Source: Synergistaceae bacterium
Lineage (GTDB): Bacteria > Synergistota > Synergistia > Synergistales > Thermovirgaceae
Assembly: GCA_012729145.1 (NCBI GenBank)
Contig: JAAYDT010000018.1
Coordinates: forward strand, 1-43,407
Reading direction: 5' to 3'
Length of the DNA: 43,407 nucleotides
Shown here in pieces: positions 38,310 to 43,407 of this stretch. The first letter of the stretch is position 1. Each line of letters begins with the position of its first letter. A program made the position numbers and the translations under genes. Under the pieces are notes generated by a model. It worked only from the letters and a program-made list of their open reading frames with translations. It was not told the DNA's origin and searched no databases.

Positions 38310-41300
38310 TGCACCCCTCCTGACGGGCCATGGAGGCCCCGCAGACGGGGCACATGTCCGTATCGGAGAGGGACTCCATCATCCCCTTCTCCTCCATGTC
38401 GAGGTATCCCATGCTGAGCAGCCCGTAGGCTATCGCGTCGGGAACCGACATGATCACACCGTCGTCGTGCCATACGGGCTGGGATCCCCCGATGCCCTTC
38501 ATCTGCTTGATTATGGCGTGGATCCTGACGCCGCTCCTCAGGGAGAGAGATATGAGCCTGCCCATTGCCTCGGTGAATGCCGTTGTCTCGTGCCCAGATT
38601 TGCCCATAGTGGTGAATACCTCCACGGGGCGTCCGTTCACCTCGTTCACGGTGAGGTAGAGGTTGCCGTAGCTTGTGGGGATCTTGGCGGTCTTGCCGCC
38701 CAGGATGAAGGGGCGCTCCATGGGGCTCTCCACTTCCGATATCTGCGGGATCGGGAGGGCCTGCTGGACGGCAGGCCTGTCAACATAGAGGACCTGGCCC
38801 GAACGGCAGCCGTCGCGGAAGACGGTGATCCCCTTGCAGTGGGTCTTCCAGGCTAGGACGTAGGCTTTCTCGACGTCCTCCACAGTGGCGCTGTTGGGGA
38901 GATTGATGGTCTTGCTCACGGCGTTGTCCACGTACTCCTGGAAGGCCGACTGCATCTTTACATGCCACTCGGGGGCTATCTGGTGAGACGTCTTGAAGAC
39001 TCTGGCGATCACGTCCTGGGACTCGCCCATCTCAAGTGCCTCCACGTAGTAACGGTTCCGGTAGGAGAACTGCTTTCCCTCCAGGACCTCCTTGGTGAAC
39101 TCCAGCGCAAAGACCGGCTCTATCCCCGATGAGCAGTCGGCGATCATCGACAGGGAGCCAGTTGGAGCTATGGTGGTTATGGTGGAGTTGCGCAGGCCCG
39201 AATCGGGAAGTGCGGGGCATACCCCCCTGGTCAGCGCCAGGGCGGCGCTCTCCTGTCGGCCTACGGTGTTAATGGTCGATATGACGCTCCTTCCCAGCTC
39301 GAGGGCCTCATCAGAGTCGTAGGGTATCCTCAGCTGGAAGAGCATGTCGGCCCACCCCATCACTCCCAGGCCGATCTTGCGGGTCTTCTTGACCATCTCC
39401 TCGATCTGGGGCAGGGGGTAACGGTTCACGTCGATCACGTCGTCAAGGAACCGGACGGCCAGCCTCGTGGTGAGCCTCAATTTTTCCCAGTCGACCCCGT
39501 TGTCCTTGACCATGTGACCCAGGTTGATGCTCCCCAGGTTACACGCCTCGTAGGGCAGCAGCGGCTGTTCGCCACAGTTATGGACTACAAGCCCGTTGGC
39601 ATCAAAGGCATTCTCGCCGGGAACAATTACGTCAAAGACTTCCTCAATGCACTCTTGGACCAGCAGGTCTACAGTTGCAATAAAATACTCCCTGTTCATA
39701 TTCCGCCTGTAGTGTTCAAGGCTTCCCATGAGTTTTCCCTGTTTGTCGGAGTCCCTGAAACCTACCTTCTCCGAAAAAAGCCTGATATTTTCCCTGGAGA
39801 TCACCAGTTCATGCTGAGCAAGTGTCTGGTAGGCTTTCATGCCCCCCTTGCCGTCAGGCAGAAGGGCCGACCGTTCTTTGCGCCGGTTTTTGTATATAGT
39901 GCTTGCTATGCCAAACCTCAAAAGCATCCTTTGGACAGCCTGAAGGGTTGGCAAAGAACTCTGGCTAAGCCGGACGCTTATTCCCTTTTCCTGTTCTCCC
40001 TGGACTGAACCGTCAGCATCGAAGAGTCCACTGAGGAAACCCTTTACAAAAGCGGAAGAGGTATCGGTCTCCATTTTCCGCGTAATCCCTTTGTTTCCGG
40101 AGGACATGCCAAGGTATGATGCGAGCGATCCGATCGCGCTTGTGGACATTCTGTATTCGTTCCTGCCCCTTACCGGGATCCATCCCTGGAAATCACTTCG
40201 ATGGGGCAATGTTTGAACTGCTTTTAAAGCTTCGTCCATTACAGCCAGGGAACCCTGTCCCATATTCTCTTCCCCGGCAGCCTTTGCACCGGGTACCCAA
40301 AGGGAAAGGACGGTTTTGTCCTTCTTGATAGTCCCATCGCCGACCAGAAGCCCCATGACATAACCTTCTTCAAGAGTTCCAAAACCTTCCCAATCCGTCC
40401 ACGACCTGTGATCGTTGATCTTTATCCGGTCGCCTGGTTTGAGTTGCCCGGCAGCAACCCATTCCGTATCCTCCCTGTAGCGGGTTTTCCTTGATACCTT
40501 AAGTATCGGGTGGTCTTCGGTAAGCCTGATGCTGAAGCCCTCCCTGGTTTCAAGGCGAAAGACCGGTTTTTCTCCGGTTTTGAAAAACCCCGCTTCAGAA
40601 GAAGAAACCCGCTTCCCGTTAAGCAAAAGGTCTACTTTACGGCCGCAAAGATCCCTGGCAGGTTTAGGCCCTTCGACAGTATGGATCAAGGAATCCCCCG
40701 AAACACAGGGATTAGTTGACGTGATAGCGCCCAGATGCGCCAAGGCGTTGTCCTTGTTCAGCTTGTCGAGGAAGACCATCCCAGGGTCTCCTGTTTTCCA
40801 GGCCATCTCGCAGATCAGCCGGAAGAGTTCCCTCGCCCTGACGGTCCGGACCACATCCCGGGATCTGGGGTTAAGCAGGTCCCAGTAGTCGTCGTTCTCC
40901 ACGGCCCTCATGAAGTTGTCGGAGGTGCCCACAGAGATGTTGAAGTTATGAAGCTTGCCCTCCTCGGTCTTGGCCCTGATGAAATCGAAGATATCCGGAT
41001 GGTCGGCGTCCAGGATTCCCATATTGGCTCCCCTTCGCATACCCCCCTGCATGACCACTTCCGTAGCGTGGTCGAACATACCCATGAAGGAGATGGGACC
41101 CGAAGCTATCCCGTTCGTGCTTGAGACCTTGTCGCCCTTGGGCCGGAGCTTGCTGAAGTTGTACCCCGTCCCCCCACCTGACTTGTGGATAAGAGCCATG
41201 TGCTTCAGGGAGTCAAAGATCCCCTCCATGCTGTCCTCTACGGGCAGGACAAAGCAGGCTGCGAGCTGTCCCCCCTGGCGTCCGGCGTTCATCAGGGTGG

Positions 41301-41538
41301 GACTGTTGGGGAGAAAGTCCAGTCGGGCCATGATATCGTGGAACATCTTCACGATGGTATCGTCCGAAGGATCCTCTTCGGCAGTGGCAACGGACCTTGC
41401 CACCCTCCAGAACATCTCGTCGGGGGTCTCGATGATCTTGCTGTCGCCATCCTTGAGGAGATACCTCTCCTCGAGCACCCTCATGGCATTGTCGGATAAA
41501 GGCAGGTCCCTGTTAGGAAGGTTTCCGGATCCGTCCAT
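38275..41538 (-). CDS. nrdJ: Class II (B12-dependent) ribonucleotide reductase NrdJ with intein
   Basis: A 1087-residue precursor; removing a 377-residue intein gives a 710-residue enzyme. It makes deoxyribonucleotides using adenosylcobalamin, independent of oxygen. Visible parts: an N-terminal segment SDNAMRVLEERYLL, C95 in GGQLAACFVLPVEDS (redox cysteine), SGGGTGYNFSKLRPKG, N276-P277 then C655-G-E657 (the conserved NPCGE with radical cysteine, Asn and Glu), PYEACNLGSINL, ADCSSGIEPVFA and a cysteine-rich C-terminal tail CPVCGASMARQEG...CPACGFSRC that probably reduces the active-site disulfide and may bind zinc. Start is preceded by AAGGAGACC. No NrdR box or cobalamin riboswitch was recognised in the 145-base gap upstream. 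Confidence 0.95.
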   Translation of the reverse strand: MDGSGNLPNRDLPLSDNAMRVLEERYLLKDGDSKIIETPDEMFWRVARSVATAEEDPSDDTIVKMFHDIMARLDFLPNSPTLMNAGRQGGQLAACFVLPVEDSMEGIFDSLKHMALIHKSGGGTGYNFSKLRPKGDKVSSTNGIASGPISFMGMFDHATEVVMQGGMRRGANMGILDADHPDIFDFIRAKTEEGKLHNFNISVGTSDNFMRAVENDDYWDLLNPRSRDVVRTVRARELFRLICEMAWKTGDPGMVFLDKLNKDNALAHLGAITSTNPCVSGDSLIHTVEGPKPARDLCGRKVDLLLNGKRVSSSEAGFFKTGEKPVFRLETREGFSIRLTEDHPILKVSRKTRYREDTEWVAAGQLKPGDRIKINDHRSWTDWEGFGTLEEGYVMGLLVGDGTIKKDKTVLSLWVPGAKAAGEENMGQGSLAVMDEALKAVQTLPHRSDFQGWIPVRGRNEYRMSTSAIGSLASYLGMSSGNKGITRKMETDTSSAFVKGFLSGLFDADGSVQGEQEKGISVRLSQSSLPTLQAVQRMLLRFGIASTIYKNRRKERSALLPDGKGGMKAYQTLAQHELVISRENIRLFSEKVGFRDSDKQGKLMGSLEHYRRNMNREYFIATVDLLVQECIEEVFDVIVPGENAFDANGLVVHNCGEQPLLPYEACNLGSINLGHMVKDNGVDWEKLRLTTRLAVRFLDDVIDVNRYPLPQIEEMVKKTRKIGLGVMGWADMLFQLRIPYDSDEALELGRSVISTINTVGRQESAALALTRGVCPALPDSGLRNSTITTIAPTGSLSMIADCSSGIEPVFALEFTKEVLEGKQFSYRNRYYVEALEMGESQDVIARVFKTSHQIAPEWHVKMQSAFQEYVDNAVSKTINLPNSATVEDVEKAYVLAWKTHCKGITVFRDGCRSGQVLYVDRPAVQQALPIPQISEVESPMERPFILGGKTAKIPTSYGNLYLTVNEVNGRPVEVFTTMGKSGHETTAFTEAMGRLISLSLRSGVRIHAIIKQMKGIGGSQPVWHDDGVIMSVPDAIAYGLLSMGYLDMEEKGMMESLSDTDMCPVCGASMARQEGCIKCPACGFSRC
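39577..40707 (-). other. Intein with LAGLIDADG homing endonuclease inside NrdJ
   Basis: This 377-residue element (precursor residues 278-654) begins with Cys in CVSGDSLIHTVEG and ends in VVHN before Cys655. Splicing blocks: A (the C-terminal Cys-bearing start), B with TEDH (T340 and H343), then G (VVHN|C). Two LAGLIDADG-type helices, GLLVGDGTI (about 396-404) and FLSGLFDADGSV (about 501-512), mark a homing endonuclease. It is inserted precisely before the radical cysteine, so splicing is required for activity. Its DNA is more A+T-rich than the flanks (for example 26 G+C of 60 at 39661-39720 against 37 of 60 at 39421-39480), pointing to a separate origin. Confidence 0.95.
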
Positions 41539-41683
41539 AGTCTTGGTCTCCTTTTCATATTCGTTTCCACAGAGGTACTTGATATGTGGTTTATGAAGGT
41601 ATGGCCCTCCATATCTAGCGTATCACAAAACCAGGGCGGTTATAATACCTTCCTTGCCGATATCGAAAGACAGGTCCTCTGGC

Positions 41684-42601
41684 TCAGAGAACTCTCAGGA
41701 AAAGGGACTCTGAAAGCATCTCAAGGGTCCTGACCCCTCCGATCGAGTTTCCTCTCTTATCCAGGGCCGGACCAAGAACGGCCACTCCGGCCCTCGCCGG
41801 GACTGAACCCATGATCCCTCCACCCACTCCGCTCTTGGCCGGGAACCCCACCCTGACTGCGAAGTCACCGGACCCGTCGTAGAGGCCGCAGGTCATCATG
41901 AGGGCCCTGAGGATCAGGGCTGTCCTCTCTGAGAAGACCTGCTCCCCTGTCAGTGGGTTAACCCCTCCGCATGCGAGGGTCGCTCCCATGGCTGCCAGGT
42001 CTTCAACGGAGCACTCAATGGCACACTGCCGGAAGTAGGAGTCGAGAATGTTCTCCACGTCCCCATCCATTGCCTCCACACTCCTGAGGAAGTAGCCCAG
42101 GGACCTGTTGCGGTCGCTGGTATCCCTCTCAGAGGCTGCCACCGCCTCGTTCACTCTGAGCCCTTCATTCCCTGACATCCTGCGCATGGTATCCAGCACG
42201 GCCTCGAGGCGCTCCGTGCTGTCACTGAAAGGAAGCAGGGACAGGACAAGGATGGCTCCGGAGTTGATCAGGGGGTTCTGGGGGCGGTGGGGCGCTCTCA
42301 TCTCGAGGCGCATGATGGAGTTGAAGGGGTCGGCGCTGGGCTCGACCCCGACCCGGGAGAAGACGGTGTTCTCGCCGCAGATCTTGAGGGCCAGGCCCAG
42401 GGATGCCACCTTGGAGATGGACTGAACGGTTATCTTTGTCCCCTTGTCCCCGGCGGAGATGGTATTGCCGTCGATGCCGCAGTATGCTGCCGCAAGAGCC
42501 GACGGATCCGCCTTGGCCAGTTCCGGGATGTAGGTCGCCACCGCGCCTTGCCCAAGTACGTCTCTCCCCAGTTCGACAGCTTCCCTCAGGGCTCTCTCCA
42601 T
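41684..42601 (-). CDS. glsA: Glutaminase (serine-dependent beta-lactamase fold)
   Basis: A 305-residue glutaminase that hydrolyses glutamine to glutamate and ammonia. The catalytic serine and lysine are S61 and K64 in VQSISKVASL; other family parts are GKVATYIPELAKADP, NPLINSGAI, ERDTSDRNRSLGYFL, CAIECSVEDLAAMGATLACGGVNPLTGE, and FPAKSGVGGGIMGSVP. Length matches GlsA/YbaS. The ATG 42601 has GGGGAGGGAG before it; a longer frame overlapping the divergent sensor gene is rejected. It is divergent from the PAS sensor and downstream of nothing on its strand, so it is likely a single-gene unit. Confidence 0.95.
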   Translation of the reverse strand: MERALREAVELGRDVLGQGAVATYIPELAKADPSALAAAYCGIDGNTISAGDKGTKITVQSISKVASLGLALKICGENTVFSRVGVEPSADPFNSIMRLEMRAPHRPQNPLINSGAILVLSLLPFSDSTERLEAVLDTMRRMSGNEGLRVNEAVAASERDTSDRNRSLGYFLRSVEAMDGDVENILDSYFRQCAIECSVEDLAAMGATLACGGVNPLTGEQVFSERTALILRALMMTCGLYDGSGDFAVRVGFPAKSGVGGGIMGSVPARAGVAVLGPALDKRGNSIGGVRTLEMLSESLFLRVL

Positions 42602-42619
42602 ATATCTCCCTCCCCTTGC

Positions 42620-42649
42620 TTTACCGTCGGAAGCAATGAAAATTATACT
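42620..42649. promoter_or_regulatory. Divergent promoter region of glsA and the PAS sensor
   Basis: On the minus strand a perfect TATAAT (42642-42647) lies about 40 bases before glsA. On the plus strand TTTACC (42620-42625) and TATACT (42644-42649) with 18-base spacing could serve the PAS gene. The two -10 boxes overlap, so the genes may compete for RNA polymerase. Confidence 0.4.
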
Positions 42650-42730
42650 TGCTCCAGGACCATTTTTTTGGTAATAATCTCTGGGTTCCTTTCGTAATGA
42701 AACATCTGGTTGAACGGAGGGGAGCGGGGT

Positions 42731-43407
42731 ATGGTCAGAAGTGTCGATGAAGTGCCTCTTCCTGTAAGTTCTCTCTTCGGCCATTTCTTTGACTATCTCT
42801 CAGAGGCTGTCGTAATGACAGGCCAGAACGATCAGATCCTGAGAGTGAACAGATCCTTCACGGAGATGTTCGGTTACACTCCTTCGGAGGTAACAGGCAG
42901 CAATATCGACGACGTGGTCACATCCGAAGGTCATCTCAAAGATGAGGCCAGGCAGTTCTCAGCGGCCAACGCCTCTGGCAAGAGTATCCTGGCCGATACC
43001 ATGCGCAGGAAAAAGGACGGGTCCCTCTTCCCTGTCTCCGTCCACGCTATTCCCGTGGTATTCGGGAGCGGACGGAAGGTGAACTTCATAATCTACCGTG
43101 ACCGGCCTGAAGGGGAGCCCCAGAGCCTCGGGAGGGATGAGCAGATAAGCGCCGCCCTTCTCGAGCACTCACCCAACCCCATTCTGGTGATCAACCCCGA
43201 CACCTCCATAAGGTACGTCAACCGGTCCTTCGAAAAACTCACGGGCTATGCCCTTCAGGAGATCGCCGGTGCCCGCATACCCTACCCGTGGTGGTCCGGG
43301 GACCGTCTTGAGATAAACCGCGCCGGCCTGCTCGACTCCTTCGAGAACGGCGCCGACAAGATCGAGTATCTCTTCCGTAGCCGATCGGGAGACCCCTTCT
43401 GGATCGA
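42731..43407 (+). CDS. PAS-domain sensor protein (3' end beyond window)
   Basis: An open frame from ATG 42731, with GGAGGGGAGCGGGGT as ribosome site, running to the window end (225 complete codons). The start FGHFFDYLSEAVVMTGQND is followed by PAS domain 1 (about residues 17-125, with VNRSFTEMFGYTPSEV) and PAS domain 2 (about 140 onward: LEHSPNPILVINPDTSIRYVNRSFEKLTGYALQEIAG). No membrane helix is seen so far. The output module (histidine kinase, GGDEF, HD-GYP or sigma-54 activator) lies beyond the window. It is divergent from glsA. Confidence 0.88.
   Translation, partial: MVRSVDEVPLPVSSLFGHFFDYLSEAVVMTGQNDQILRVNRSFTEMFGYTPSEVTGSNIDDVVTSEGHLKDEARQFSAANASGKSILADTMRRKKDGSLFPVSVHAIPVVFGSGRKVNFIIYRDRPEGEPQSLGRDEQISAALLEHSPNPILVINPDTSIRYVNRSFEKLTGYALQEIAGARIPYPWWSGDRLEINRAGLLDSFENGADKIEYLFRSRSGDPFWI

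Noticed and set aside
1-43407. CRISPR array, tRNA/rRNA gene, insertion sequence, prophage
   Set aside because: No regularly spaced repeats, cloverleaf-like sequences, rRNA segments, transposase, integrase or phage structural genes were recognised; the encapsulin shell has the HK97 fold but is paired with its ferritin cargo, not with phage genes.

Overview
The window reads as a chromosomal segment from an anaerobic, amino-acid-fermenting bacterium, most likely of the phylum Synergistota. This is an inference from gene content: two phosphate-butyryltransferase/butyrate-kinase pairs, 2-amino-4-ketopentanoate thiolase (OrtAB), a tungsten aldehyde:ferredoxin oxidoreductase with its own radical-SAM maturase and sulfur carrier, a TRAP transporter, several PLP enzymes, and a B12-dependent ribonucleotide reductase. 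There are no respiratory genes. Most of the DNA is G+C-rich with strong GGAGG ribosome-binding sites. The genus cannot be fixed from the sequence alone.

Layout. 1-7.7 kb: end of a DMT permease, a sirtuin, a class IV aminotransferase, the mirrored set buk-ptb-ptb-buk, and a membrane protein/hydrolase pair. 7.8-11.8 kb (minus strand): a class III aminotransferase with a YkvI-type transporter behind a long leader that holds a candidate leader peptide and terminator, then a HisC-like aminotransferase. 12.1-13.3 kb: an encapsulin nanocompartment with its encapsulated ferritin. 13.3-17.5 kb: a more A+T-rich block with a 31-residue membrane peptide, a sodium:solute symporter, an amidohydrolase, a creatininase-family amidase and DUF3870. 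17.7-21.7 kb: a D-cysteine-desulfhydrase-like enzyme facing ortA-ortB-alanine racemase. 21.8-26.9 kb: a TRAP transporter (Q-M-P), a YtcJ-like amidohydrolase and a cupin. 27.2-31.3 kb: a LysE exporter and the tungsten AOR operon, whose promoter is covered by an 11-bp perfect palindrome. 31.4-36.0 kb: a small unknown, a HerA/DUF87 ATPase, an anchored unknown, RidA, CspA and HU. 36.2-43.4 kb: a PAS-PAS-HD-GYP protein, an HpcH/HpaI aldolase, class II ribonucleotide reductase NrdJ interrupted by an intein at its catalytic cysteine, glutaminase, and a truncated PAS sensor.

How the genes fit together. Amino acids and derivatives are imported (YkvI, SSS, TRAP), released from amides (glutaminase, creatininase-like and amidohydrolase enzymes), deaminated (aminotransferases, desulfhydrase, with RidA clearing reactive enamines), and oxidised through acyl-CoA or aldehyde intermediates. 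ATP is recovered by the Ptb/Buk pairs, and AOR interconverts aldehydes and acids with ferredoxin. OrtAB should release acetyl-CoA and D-alanine, and the adjacent racemase would return D-alanine to the L pool.

The most noteworthy signals are the leader peptide/attenuator-like structure before the YkvI transporter, the promoter-terminator-gene arrangement repeated at three catabolic operons, the palindromic operator at the tungsten operon, and the NrdJ intein. I saw no convincing new defence system, CRISPR array, tRNA, rRNA or transposase.
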